DNA from: Roseicyclus salinarum
GTDB lineage: Bacteria > Pseudomonadota > Alphaproteobacteria > Rhodobacterales > Rhodobacteraceae
DNA length: 64,000 bases
NCBI RefSeq assembly: GCF_029624655.1
Contig: NZ_JARRSA010000006.1
Coordinates: 62,001 to 126,000, forward strand
Direction: 5' to 3'
Shown in pieces: positions 44,863 to 53,774 of this stretch (its first letter is position 1; each line of letters opens with the position of its first letter). The notes under the pieces were generated by a model that saw only the letters and a list, made by a program, of their open reading frames with translations, did not search any database and had not been told where the DNA came from. A program made the translations under genes and the position numbers.

Positions 44863-45498
44863 ATGACTTCCAAGGTTCTTTTGCGCCGCACCACTGTAGG
44901 TATCGCGATGATTGCTGCTCTCGCCACCACGCCGCTGACGGCTCAGGAAAGCGGGTCATCGGGGTCCGGCGAAAGCCAGACCCAATCTAGCGTTTCACAA
45001 TTGATAAGCCCGGACCAGTTGGTCGCGTCGGTGGGGGAGGCTGAGATCTCCGGAGCTGACGTGACTGAGTTCATCGAAAGCCTACCCCCCGGGATGCGCC
45101 AACAGCCGCCGCAAATGTTGATTTCCATGGCGGTGCAGCAGATCGTGTTGCGAGAACTCCTGTTGCAGGAAGCCGAGGCGCAGAATCTCGGTGAGGATCC
45201 CGAGGTCGAGCTAATTGTCGAGCAGGCCGCCGACGTGGCCCGCGAAGATGCCTTGGTTCAGGTTTACCTCGTGCGCGAGATCGAGGCTCGCGTCACCGAT
45301 GAAGCGGTGCAGCAAACCTATGACCAGATCGCCGAGCAGACAGAGGAGGAGTTGCCGCCGCTGGAGGACGTCCGTCTACAGATCGAGCAGCAGCTTCAGC
45401 AGCAAGCCGTTCGGGGTATCCAGCAGGATCTCGCCGCTGACGTCGAAATAGTGTTCTACGGCCCTGATGGCGAGCCAATGGAAGCCGGTACCGATTAA
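44863..45498 (+). CDS. Periplasmic SurA-N/PrsA-like chaperone-type protein without PPIase domain
   Basis: 211 aa; AAAGGAGAAACAAC precedes the ATG. Signal peptide TVGIAMIAALATTPLTAQ, then a Ser/Gly linker. The body reads VASVGEAEISGADVTEFIES, VQQIVLRELLLQEAEAQN and a long glutamine-rich helix, the SurA-type N-terminal module seen in peptidyl-prolyl isomerases and PrsA. The parvulin domain is absent: the protein ends after LEDVRLQIEQQLQQQAVRG. It may be a periplasmic holdase. A strong terminator follows. Confidence 0.75.
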   Translation: MTSKVLLRRTTVGIAMIAALATTPLTAQESGSSGSGESQTQSSVSQLISPDQLVASVGEAEISGADVTEFIESLPPGMRQQPPQMLISMAVQQIVLRELLLQEAEAQNLGEDPEVELIVEQAADVAREDALVQVYLVREIEARVTDEAVQQTYDQIAEQTEEELPPLEDVRLQIEQQLQQQAVRGIQQDLAADVEIVFYGPDGEPMEAGTD

Positions 45499-45543
45499 AT
45501 GCTGTCGGAGAGGCAGTTCGATCGTGCCTCTTGCCGATTTCGC

Positions 45544-45571
45544 GCCGCCGCGGGCCACAACCCGCGGCGGC
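45544..45571 (+). terminator. Rho-independent-type terminator hairpin
   Basis: GCCGCCGCGGG (45544-45554), loop CCACAA, CCCGCGGCGGC (45561-45571): an 11-bp perfect stem followed by CTTCTTCC, a short pyrimidine tract. It lies 45 bases after the SurA-N-like gene stop and ends that transcript. Confidence 0.7.
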
Positions 45572-46480
45572 CTTCTTCCGCGCCACAATCAGATGAGGGC
45601 AACGCACCCGATCTATACCGCAGGAGCCGCGAACGCCGATCTGACCCTTGAAGCTTTGGTTATCTTCGATGACGAGGTGGCCTTGACTGGCAGTTTCGCA
45701 GGACGGCTTATCCTTGGCGGTGCCGACGAACTGGTTCTTGGGGATGACACAGGACGTGGCAGTCGACGGCAACTTCCAAGCTACCATCCCGCGCCCGGTC
45801 CGTCCGAAAGTTGATCGACCGCATCAGTTGCCGCCTATGCTGCGCGGATCAAGCTCTTGAACACCGGCTGGGGCGTCTCGAGTGCCAAACCTGCTCGGCC
45901 AGATCTTGGCCGTTCTGCATGTCCCTCCCGGCATCTCTGCGGTCGGAGCGGATGTGCGATATTGTATCTCTGACGTTATCCCGGCGCTCGGTGCAATGAA
46001 ACCCTTCAGCAGGACGCAGGCCGTTCTTCGTCCTACCGGACGATGGCTGGACGACGTTTGGATTTCGGTTTTTTGCGAACGCACCGAACGGCAGAGAGGT
46101 CCGCATTTGAGCCATCTCAGGCCGACGCGGCGAACAGCTGGTTTGGATTCCGGCCCGATTGTCCGGGTTCAATGACTGCTTCGGGGACGGCGTGCTGCGG
46201 CGCCGCGAAGCACACCGTGAATCGGTCGTGATGCCGGAATGGATGTTGCTGCGCCAGCATCAGGCGGCTTTGTCCGCTGAGCGGACAGATCGCTCAACGA
46301 TATGAATGGCGGCTTCTTTGCGAACACCGGTCGTTGCAAGTTTCTGTATTCATGAAGAAAAGAGGAAGACTGGAATGCTCCGGGCAATACTGGACCCGGT
46401 CGGTGCATCGCTGTCACGCTAGGCTTGGTGCAGCCTTTCCACGCGTCCGATTGGAGGCGTGTTAAAGAGGAGACGCCATA
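45572..46480. other. 909-bp stretch without a convincing gene, possible decayed coding DNA
   Basis: On the plus strand 45593-45750 reads LEALVIFDDEVALTGSFAG then GADELVLGDD, protein-like in composition. The apparent continuation, VAVDGNFQATIP, is in another frame, as if a frameshift had occurred. No family was recognised. The rest has only short frames without ribosome sites. An ATGAATGGCGGC stretch near 46302 is not followed by a usable frame. The AlpA promoter should be near the end. Confidence 0.35.
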
Positions 46481-46666
46481 ATGGCCACCGACAGACTTCT
46501 TCGCCGTCGTGAAGTTGAAGCCATGACGGGACTTTCCAGGTCCTCGCTCTATGCCGCGATGGCAGAAGGGAGATTTCCCCGGCCCGTTCGCATCGGCCTA
46601 AAGGCAGTCGCATGGCGGTCGCGCGAGATCGCTGAGTGGATTGAAGCGCGGCAGGAGGCAGCGTGA
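46481..46666 (+). CDS. AlpA-family phage/element regulatory protein
   Basis: 61 aa, AAAGAGGAGACG before the ATG. The sequence RLLRRREVEAMTGLSRSSLY with a winged-helix-like MerR/AlpA HTH and the FPRPVRIGLKAVAWRSREIAEWIE end in overlapping form is the classic AlpA pattern. AlpA proteins activate excision or integrase genes of prophage-like islands. It is the first gene of a four-gene module (46481-47857). Confidence 0.93.
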   Translation: MATDRLLRRREVEAMTGLSRSSLYAAMAEGRFPRPVRIGLKAVAWRSREIAEWIEARQEAA

Positions 46667-46669
46667 GCC

Positions 46670-47026
46670 ATGCCGAAAAACAAGTTGCACCCGGCCGCGT
46701 GTTGCGACGCGGACCGGGCGCGGGATTGTCATGCTGTGCCGGCAGACACCCGCACCCTAGAGAACAATTTTGCTGCGTGCCATAGCGTCGAAGTGACCTT
46801 TCATGGAGGCGTGATCAGCAGCGTGTCGGGGCCCGCCGCAAAACTACTCTCAGGGCCTTGCGCAGCGCCGCTAGAAGGTCTGCGCCTCTCCGGCTCGGAT
46901 CTCGAGCTTGCCAAGACGCTGGGCGCTGGTGGCTTGCCACTGCGCATCGGCCGAAGCGACGCGAAAGGGCGGGCATACGTCGATTTGGACACGACGATGG
47001 TCGTGGAGGTGCGCCATGGCCCCTGA
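46670..47026 (+). CDS. Hypothetical protein of the AlpA module
   Basis: 118 aa, beginning three bases after alpA and overlapping the next gene by 11 bases. Cysteine-rich first third (ACCDADRARDC and later cysteines), then SVEVTFHGGVISSVSGPAA and an end rich in beta-strand pattern (GRAYVDLDTTMVVEV). No family recognised. Its tight placement supports it being real; the role is unknown. Confidence 0.55.
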   Translation: MPKNKLHPAACCDADRARDCHAVPADTRTLENNFAACHSVEVTFHGGVISSVSGPAAKLLSGPCAAPLEGLRLSGSDLELAKTLGAGGLPLRIGRSDAKGRAYVDLDTTMVVEVRHGP

Positions 47027-47543
47027 GACCATTCCGGCGCCACTCAAGGCCATCATTGACGCTGAGCGGCACCTCCGGAACTGCCTAAGGAACGCAGCCC
47101 CAACGGTGACCCGGACTCAGTCGGAGCAACTCCCGAAGATGGTCGCTCACTTCGTGCGAATGCGGCTGGTGAAGCGCGATATGGAGTGCTGGCCCGGTAT
47201 GAGAAAGATGGCGCATTGGGGACGATGCTCCGAGAGGCAGGCGCGCACCAACTTCAAGGCGTGGGAGAATTGCTGTGTCGTGGCACCAGTTGCGTTTCGC
47301 CACGGCGGGCGAGGCAAGGCAACCGCGTGGCGGATCGACTACCTTGGGCTAAAGCAATGGTTGGTAAACAGTGGAGCCAACCCTTCCCCGCCGCTGCTTG
47401 AGAAGCTGCGAGCCCTCTTAAACCCGGAAGTATTTCCGGAAGAAAAGCCGGAAGCCACTTCCGCCCGTAGTAAAGAATTATCCGAACGTGATTTCGGGGC
47501 GGCAAACGTTGTGTCGCTCCCGGTCGAAAGGGGGCGCGCATGA
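47016..47543 (+). CDS. Replication- or DNA-binding-type protein of the AlpA module
   Basis: 175 aa from the ATG at 47016. The central part MRKMAHWGRCSERQARTNFK, followed by AWENCCVVAPVAFRHGG, looks like a winged-helix DNA-binding domain of the type in phage/plasmid replication initiators and helix-turn-helix proteins of integrated elements. The C-terminus is proline/glutamate rich and probably disordered. ATGA overlap with the next gene. Assignment to replication is inference from the HTH and the AlpA neighbour. Confidence 0.6.
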   Translation: MAPETIPAPLKAIIDAERHLRNCLRNAAPTVTRTQSEQLPKMVAHFVRMRLVKRDMECWPGMRKMAHWGRCSERQARTNFKAWENCCVVAPVAFRHGGRGKATAWRIDYLGLKQWLVNSGANPSPPLLEKLRALLNPEVFPEEKPEATSARSKELSERDFGAANVVSLPVERGRA

Positions 47544-47857
47544 GAAGCCTCGTTTCGAGCTCACACCGGGAGACCGATGACAGCTATGACGGCGAGACAC
47601 ATCGCCGCTGCAGCTGGCGCATCGTGCTCAGCAAGGACGCGCTTCAATACATAATCCAACGCCGCGTGAGCGGCGCTGAAAGCGATGCTGGAGCCCGCTG
47701 GGCAAGTCGGTCGTTCTGCGTGACCAGAAAAGCCGCCAGGCGGCTCTGGCAGTCCTTCACGGGCGACCGCGGGGAAGCCCTCGCACGTCTGCCTAAGCGG
47801 GCGTCGATGCTCCACCTCGCGGCTTGGCGGGAGCGGGCGCTTCAACCTCACGAATGA
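47540..47857 (+). CDS. Hypothetical basic protein of the AlpA module
   Basis: 105 aa, ATGA overlap with the preceding gene. Basic and arginine-rich; SWRIVLSKDALQYIIQRRVSG and FCVTRKAARRLWQSFTGDRG in the middle. No family recognised. It ends six bases before the strong hairpin at 47864 that probably closes the operon. Confidence 0.5.
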   Translation: MRSLVSSSHRETDDSYDGETHRRCSWRIVLSKDALQYIIQRRVSGAESDAGARWASRSFCVTRKAARRLWQSFTGDRGEALARLPKRASMLHLAAWRERALQPHE

Positions 47858-47863
47858 CGCACA

Positions 47864-47893
47864 CGCGCCCGCGTTGGGCGAGGGGCGGGCGCG
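47864..47893 (+). terminator. GC-rich hairpin closing the AlpA module
   Basis: CGCGCCCGC (47864-47872) pairs exactly with GCGGGCGCG (47885-47893), with a 12-base loop. It follows the last module gene directly. It may be a terminator or the first stem of the hairpin array at 47961-48320; no T-run follows. Confidence 0.45.
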
Positions 47894-47960
47894 TCAATCT
47901 ATGGGAGCAAACCGGACGCCGAGCCGGGTACGTCTCACATCCGCCCTAGCTTCTGACCGT

Positions 47961-48320
47961 TGAGCGAAATCAGCGGGGAGGGAGCCGTCCCTCTGCCAGG
48001 CCGGCCCAAGGCGACCTGGCCCGCCCCAAGGGAAATAGCGGGCAAACGCATGAACCAAATCCTGGCTCTGGTGTCCCCATTCCAACCAGGTCCGAGGCGC
48101 GGAAGCCCCGTGAGGGTCCAACGCCGTGGAACCCGAGAGCGCCGGAATAGACCCCCGGCGAAGTCGGTCCACGTTGGCGCAGCCCTAAAAAATAGGCCGG
48201 CAGATGCGTCGAAAGGCGTAGCTCACCTTAGGGTGGGCGAGAGCAACTGAGTATGCGGCCTTCGGGCTCCGGATGGTCTCCGGCGAGGTTCTCCCTAACG
48301 AGGAGGAGCATACCTCGGCA
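47961..48320 (+). ncRNA. Candidate large structured RNA (or hairpin-array origin), about 360 nt
   Basis: No convincing gene on either strand, but about a dozen consecutive hairpins. Examples on the plus strand: GAGGG/CCCTC (47978-47993); GCCAGG/CCTGGC (47995-48020) with inner GCC-CAA-GGC; CCTGG/CCAGG (48061-48090); CCC-GTGA-GGG (48107-48116); a 16-bp interrupted helix at 48125-48173 made of CGTGGA/TCCACG, CCGA/TCGG and CGCCGG/CCGGCG; TGCGTC-GAAA-GGCGTA (48205-48220); GCTCACC-TTAG-GGTGGGC (48221-48238); a domain closed by GTATGC/GCATAC (48251-48313) with GCC-TTCG-GGC and CCGGA/TCCGG inside. Stable GNRA and UUCG loops favour an RNA. No known RNA family was recognised. Confidence 0.5.
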
Positions 48321-48346
48321 AAATGGGGGGCAGGTATGTGCAAAGC

Positions 48347-48895
48347 TTATTTGGCAGAAAATGCTTCGCGTATCGCCTCGCGAAAGACATCACGCCCGTT
48401 GGGAATACTGTTCAAGCCCCGTCGGCTTGGGTGCGGGACGTGCCAAATCATGGAGTCGGGGTTGAGCGTCATGAATTTCTGGGCCTTCCGGGCAATGGCA
48501 TCGGCGAAAACGAGGCGCGTCACACCTGATAGGCGCAATAAGGTGGAGTTCAGTTCAGCTCCATCGCGCAGGTTTTCTTGGTTGATACGCATTCCAAAAG
48601 CAGGAAGCGAGTTCAGCACGAGCAGTTGGTGGTGGCCCGCGCCGATTGCATCGAGAGCTGCCCTTAAAAAGCGGGCAGTTGGGTCCGGGTTGCGCACGCC
48701 GATCATCCTGGTGACCTGCGCGCCGCTGCCGGCTGTATAAGGACTGCCAGGGTCCTGCAGCAAAAGCGCGACGCGATACGGGCCGCAATGATACGGAGCG
48801 AGCGCAGGCATGTCCCATCCGCGCCGCTCTCCGAGTTCAGCATATGCTTTGGCTATGTCCATAAAACGGCGATGGCACGCATCGCGCATGGTCAT
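48347..48895 (-). CDS. Uracil-DNA-glycosylase-superfamily-like protein
   Basis: 182 aa from the ATG at 48895 (MTMRDACHRRF, with AAAGGGTTG upstream); an open extension to 49000 is possible. Motif A-like VALLLQDPGSPYT, then NPDPTARFLRAALDAIG, LVLNSLPAFG, and motif 2-like WHVPHPSRRGLNS. The arrangement matches the broad UDG family (QDPG and HPS motifs), though catalytic residues are not securely assigned. It could remove deaminated bases or act in element or phage conflict. It is convergent with the hairpin array at 47961-48320. Confidence 0.7.
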   Translation of the reverse strand: MTMRDACHRRFMDIAKAYAELGERRGWDMPALAPYHCGPYRVALLLQDPGSPYTAGSGAQVTRMIGVRNPDPTARFLRAALDAIGAGHHQLLVLNSLPAFGMRINQENLRDGAELNSTLLRLSGVTRLVFADAIARKAQKFMTLNPDSMIWHVPHPSRRGLNSIPNGRDVFREAIREAFSAK

Positions 48896-49580
48896 CAACC
48901 CTTTGCCCTCGCGCGGGATGGATTCTGACCACCCCTCCTGCACTCGTTGCGCCCCTGATGCCCTTATTTTGTTCGCCTGGCGCGATACGATACTTCGCAC
49001 TTAGTTGCATCTTGCCGTCAACTGCAGGCGTGCTGAGGATACGCAACCTTTCGGAACTGGTCGCTTGCGGACGGCTTCATGATGGTGTCCGGGGCCTTAT
49101 GTCCGCCCCGTTGTGCGGGCGCTTGACTGTGTATCCCTGAATAATCCTCTCTCGTGGTAGCGGGAAGCGCTGGGAGGCGTGCTGGAGCGTTTCGGGCGAG
49201 GTAGAAGCCTCCTACTCCTACGCCTGAGCGGGCTAGATGGCGCTGAGGCAGGTCCTTTGCGCGTCAGGCGCGCGCCCTGGCAGCTGACTCGAAATACACG
49301 AGCTCGTCGTCATCGTCGGCCAACGCCGCAGGTTCTGGCGCAGGCGGTTCACGATAGTGGTAGGCTGGCCCCGTGTGCGGCGGCTCAGCCATCTGCGTCG
49401 TCGCGAACGTCACGATCTGGTTGTGTGTCTTGGCTCTAGGCCATCGATCGTCGGAACCCAACCGAGCATTAACAGCGCGCTTGCTGTCCAGCCCTCGTTA
49501 AACGATGCTGCCACCAGCTGGCCGTTTCGTCGGAGAGCGTCACTAAATCGTAACTCGCACAATAACTTGGAAGTCGCATC
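48896..49580. other. 685-bp stretch without a convincing gene
   Basis: The first 105 bases may be the N-terminal extension of the UDG-like gene. A short minus-strand frame (49264-49461, 65 aa) ends in an acidic stretch but has no ribosome site. Near 49190-49240 there is a GAGG-x6-CCTC hairpin. The promoter of the exported ClpP-like gene should lie in the AT-richer end. Confidence 0.35.
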
Positions 49581-50270
49581 ATGAAGTCGGCAGCCCTTTC
49601 AGCACTTCTGGCGCTAGCGTTCTTCCCGGCAAACGCAGCAGAATTGCTCGTGTTGCCAGGTCAGTCTGTTGTCTATGTCATGGGCGAGATAACGGACAGC
49701 GATGTAGCTCAGTTTGAGGGCGTGCTCACACAGCATTCCATTGAAACCGTGGCATTGCGCGGACCAGGGGGGACGTTGACGGCCGCTTACGAGATCGGCG
49801 AGGTCATTAGAAGAAATCGGCTGACCACCGAAATAATTGCTGGTGAAGAATGCGCTTCTGCTTGCGCCATAATCTTTTTTGCTGGCTCAGAGCGTATCAT
49901 TCATGATGGCGCACGTTTGGGCCTTCATCTTCCATTTTTGAACCTTTCGCCGAATAACGTTATGACTGTGTGTGAGCAGGTTACCGGCCTTGTAATTGGT
50001 GCAAATTCCTTTGCGGATATCGTGCGCCGACATTACGATGGTGACACCTCAACACAAGCTGAACGTGATGCGCAGGTGATAGTCGAGTGTGTGGGTCAAG
50101 CATACCAACTTGGGTATAGGGAAGCTGCTCGGCTCAGCGAATGGTTGGCCGATTCTGGGATAGATCCGGGGCTACTCACTGTTCTGTCAGAAACACCATC
50201 ACACGATGTCCTCTGGATTGATGAACAATCAGCTTCGCGGTTTCGGGTATATTCTGGGACCGGTGACTAG
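49581..50270 (+). CDS. Exported ClpP/crotonase-like protein
   Basis: 229 aa with a signal peptide (KSAALSALLALAFFPANAA, cut after NAA). The core resembles the ClpP-like periplasmic family: VALRGPGGTLTAAYEIGEVI, then ECASACAIIFFAGSERI with the candidate nucleophile Ser93, and ARLGLHLPF with His116. The third triad residue is not obvious. By eye the DNA is AT-richer than the backbone, with less codon bias, so it is probably transferred. Function not known; a periplasmic protease-like or regulatory role is possible. Confidence 0.75.
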   Translation: MKSAALSALLALAFFPANAAELLVLPGQSVVYVMGEITDSDVAQFEGVLTQHSIETVALRGPGGTLTAAYEIGEVIRRNRLTTEIIAGEECASACAIIFFAGSERIIHDGARLGLHLPFLNLSPNNVMTVCEQVTGLVIGANSFADIVRRHYDGDTSTQAERDAQVIVECVGQAYQLGYREAARLSEWLADSGIDPGLLTVLSETPSHDVLWIDEQSASRFRVYSGTGD

Positions 50271-50384
50271 GCTTGGGACGCCGACCGACAAGCACGAAAA
50301 GTGGTCGATATCAGCGGCATCGCTTACGGAAATCATTGTCGGACGGCCTCGTAGCATGCAAGTTCATGGCAACGGGGAGAAAAA

Positions 50385-52679
50385 ATGCCGTCGGTCGACG
50401 AGTTCATCACCCGCTGGAGCGCCTCCGGCGGCAGCGAGATGTCGAACTTCCAGAGCTTCGCAGCGGAGCTTTGTGACGTCCTCGGCGTCGAACGACCGAA
50501 ACCTGCCCAGAGCGACGGCCAGACGAACGACTACCGGTTCGAACGCCCGGTCACCGAGACCCACACCGGGTCGCGCAGGCAGCGCAGGATCGACCTCTAT
50601 CGCCGAGGGTGCTTCGTCATGGAGGCGAAGCAGGGCGCCGGCCCCAAGGCCGAGGCCGAACAGCTCAGCCTCCTTTCGGTAGACGACGCTCCGCAGGCCA
50701 AGCTCGGACACGGCCGCCGCGGCACGCGTGGGTTCGAGGACACGATGCTTCGCGCGCGCAACCAGGCGGACGGGTATGCACGTGCGATCTCGAAGGAGGA
50801 CGGCTGGCCGCCGTTCCTGTTGATCGTCGACGTCGGTCATTTCATCGAGATCTACGCCGACTTCTCGCGGCATGGACAGGGCTACACGCAGTTCCCCGAT
50901 GGCAGCCGCTACAGGATCACGCTCGAGGACCTCCGGGACGATGCGGTCCGCGACCGGCTTCGTTCGATCTGGACCGACCCCATGTCGCTCGATCCATCGA
51001 AGACAGCCGCCCGCGTCACGCGGGAGATTGCCGCGCACCTCGCCGAGCTCGGCAAGAGCTTCGAGGGACAGGGGCACGACGGTGAGACCGTCGCCCGCTT
51101 CCTGATGCGATGCTTGTTCACTATGTTCGCGGAGGATGTCGAGCTTCTTCCGAAGAACTCCTTCCGCGACAAGCTGCGGGAGCTGCGGGGACGGCCCGAA
51201 ATGGCGGCGCCTGTCCTCCAGACGCTCTGGGAGACCATGAACACCGGCGGGCCATCCACGGTCCTCATGACGCGGCTTCTGAAGTTCAACGGTGGCCTCT
51301 TCAAGGACCCGACCGCGTTGCCCCTGTCGGAAGTTCAGCTTTCCTTGCTGATCGAGGCCGCGGAAGCGGACTGGAAGCATGTGGAGCCGGCAATCTTCGG
51401 CACGCTCCTCGAGCGCGCGCTTGACAGGAAGAGCCGGCACAAGCTGGGGGCACACTACACGCCGCGCACTTACGTCGAGCGCCTGGTTATGCCAACGATC
51501 ATCGAGCCTCTCCGAGCCGACTGGAGGGACGTGCAGGCGGCCGCAGATCTCCTCCGGAGCCAGGGCAAGGACAAGGAGGCCCTGCAAGAGGTCCGAAGTT
51601 TCCACCGGAAGCTATGCGAAGTGACGGTCCTCGACCCGGCCTGCGGCAGCGGGAACTTCCTCTATGTCGCGCTCGAGCTCATGAAGCGCCTCGAGGGCGA
51701 GGTGATTGCCACCATGGAAGAGCTGGGCGAGACGCAGGCGACGCTCGGCCTCGCCGGGCACACGGTAGACCCGCATCAGTTCCTCGGGATCGAGCTGAAC
51801 CCCTGGGCGGCGAACGTGGCCGAGCTCGTGCTCTGGATCGGCTACCTGCAATGGCACTACCGCACCCACGGGAACGCCGCGCCATCCGAGCCGATCCTTC
51901 GCGACTTCAAGAACATCGAACATCGGGACGCGATCCTCACTTGGTCGGACCGGACGCCTCGCGTGGACGCCGAGGGCACCCCGGTTGCGCGCTGGGACGG
52001 GGTGACGACGAAGCGCCATCCCGCGACGGGAGAGGAGGTGCCAGACCCCTCTGCCCGCGTACAGATCTACGACTATACCAACGCGCGGCCGGCGAAATGG
52101 CCCGAGGCAACCTTCATCGTCGGCAACCCGCCGTTCATTGGCAACAAGCGGATGCGGGAAGCCCTCGGCGACGGCTATGTCGAAGCCCTGTGGCGGGCCT
52201 ATCCGAAGATGCCGCAAAGCGCTGATCTGGTAATGTTCTGGTGGGAGAAAGCCGCGCTGATGGCACGTGCCGATGACGGGCAAAAGGGTCTCCGTCGCTT
52301 CGGCCTGATCACCACGAACTCGCTGCGTCAGACTTTCAACCGCCGGGTGCTGGAGCCGCATCTTGGGGATGGGAAGCCCAAGTGGTGCAGGGGCCCATCT
52401 TGCCGCCTTTCGCAAGCCGTCGATTATCTTCCAGTTGTCTTTTTTGATACCAAGCACCTGCTCCCATTCCGTTTGTGTGAACCGCTGCTTCCCGTGGGCG
52501 ATCTGCACGATGTGCCAGCACGTCAGCTCGATGTGGGCGCAAGTTTGCATGTAAATGGCGTGCTGCACGAGAAAACGTGCAGGAAGCATTCCTTCGACAA
52601 TCGTTTGCATGCCAAGCCCTGTTTTCTATTGCGATTGTGGGCGCGAATGGTCGATGGGACATGCCCTCACTCTTGCTGA
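50385..52679 (+). pseudogene. MmeI-like (type IIL) restriction-modification enzyme, truncated before the target-recognition domain
   Basis: GGGGAGAAAAA stands before the ATG. The N-terminal nuclease has Asp70, then exactly nine residues, then Glu80-Ala-Lys82 (the D-X9-EXK arrangement reported for MmeI). The helical spacer and the methyltransferase follow: HYTPRTYVERLVMPTI, motif I DPACGSGNF (417-425), motif IV NPPF (581-584). Likeness continues to NSLRQTFNRRVLEPHL, near base 52360. The remaining 100 or so residues to 52679 read as unrelated sequence, and the TRD and C-terminus of the usual 900+ aa are missing. Without a TRD the enzyme should be inactive or unspecific. The truncation looks like a recombination junction. 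Confidence 0.8.
52388..52610 (-). pseudogene. 5' fragment of an unknown gene, cut at the RM-gene junction
   Basis: The minus-strand frame starts MQTIVEGMLPARF and continues LVQHAIYMQTCAHIELTCWH and QTEWEQVLGIKKDNWKIID, a protein-like, family-unassigned sequence. From about 52388 downwards the frame merely mirrors the methyltransferase gene, so the natural C-terminus is lost. It shares the breakpoint with the truncated MmeI-like gene. Confidence 0.45.
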
Positions 52680-53426
52680 TATAGCAGCCTTTGAAGTTCC
52701 GGTGAGTCAAACCACGTCGCAGGCCAGACTAGCGCAACGACCACGGCCGCCGGCATTCGGACTGCGACGTGTGTCTCGTTTGGCAACACCTCGAGTAGCA
52801 TTACGAAGGTGACCGCAGCGCCGAAGCCGTTGAAACAAATCTATCCTGTATGAGCTTCGGAGAACGCGGCAGCGCGCGCTCGACGGTGGCGCAGGAACCT
52901 GGCAACCTTGACGATCAGGGGCTCCCATTTCACTTGGACTTCCGGCGCTTCCTCCGGCTGTGCGATGGGTCGTGATGATTGAGCGACAGATAGATCAGCG
53001 GGCTCGGCGCTATGGTGTTGCGGCTGTTCAATGGATCCGCGCAGAGACCCCCGCCACTGAGGGCGTCAGTCCGTGCTTCTGTCCCGCCGCCTGTCGATCC
53101 ATCGACTTGAGCGTCGCATTTGTCGACTCTAACTTCTTCCGCTGCTTATTGGTCAACGCGTCTTGCGACCGCATCCTTTGCACCTGCCGGTAGAGCTTCT
53201 ATCCGAGGGCTTGAGGTGTTTCGCTTCCTTCAAATCTGTCATCTGACAATTGAACCTCCCAAAAAAATCTCCACAAAGCCGCGCGGGCTTAGGTGGAGTA
53301 TGAACCGGGTCGCCGGATTTTTGCCCCACCCCCGCGACAGACCGCCCCCCTTCGCTGTGGTGCGCGTGGGGCACCTTGAAGGGCCGGGGCAGGCTTTCCC
53401 GCCCCGGCTGCCGGTCTGGTCGCTGC
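52680..53426. other. 747-bp stretch with possible decayed small genes
   Basis: On the minus strand a 48-residue frame (53028-53174, MRSQDALTNKQRKKLESTNA) is basic and coil-like. Another minus-strand frame downstream of it, reading VQVKWEPLIVKVARFLRHRR, ends in a stop near 52850 but lacks a start codon, as if a frameshift separated two parts. No family recognised. Nothing on the plus strand. Confidence 0.3.
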
Positions 53427-53618
53427 CTAGGCTGCTGCTGGCCGTGGTGCGGCTTCCGTTGCGCCCCTCAGCGTGTCCTCGATCTGCACCGCAAGCTGCC
53501 GCACCGCGTCGGCCTCGTTGGGATGGTCGGACTGTGCAGCCATGATCGGGGCGAGGGCCTGAATGGCGACGGCGGCAGTGCGGGTTTTGGAAGTCGCGCG
53601 TTCGATGTGGTCGGGCAT
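53427..53618 (-). CDS. Small hypothetical protein
   Basis: 63 aa from the ATG at 53618, with ATGGAGACACCC upstream. Alanine-rich, helical, with TRTAAVAIQALAPIMAAQSD and AVRQLAVQIEDTLRG. The ending is proline/alanine rich. No family recognised. It stands alone 156 bases from the tRNA gene. Confidence 0.4.
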   Translation of the reverse strand: MPDHIERATSKTRTAAVAIQALAPIMAAQSDHPNEADAVRQLAVQIEDTLRGATEAAPRPAAA

Positions 53619-53774
53619 GGGTGTCTCCATCTGCCTTGTGACCGGCCCGAAGTTTCGAGCCAGGGAAGCAAGGGCAGAAGGTCGCATCGGAGGCCTGATG
53701 TGGGTGGGAATGTGGGTTGGCCCAAGGCGACTCGCCGTATTCTCACGAATAATCAATGCTTTGCGCGGAAGGCA

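Noticed and set aside
47960-48250. 96-codon plus-strand frame through the hairpin array
   Set aside because: Low-complexity, proline/arginine-rich translation; the inverted repeats explain the sequence better than protein coding.
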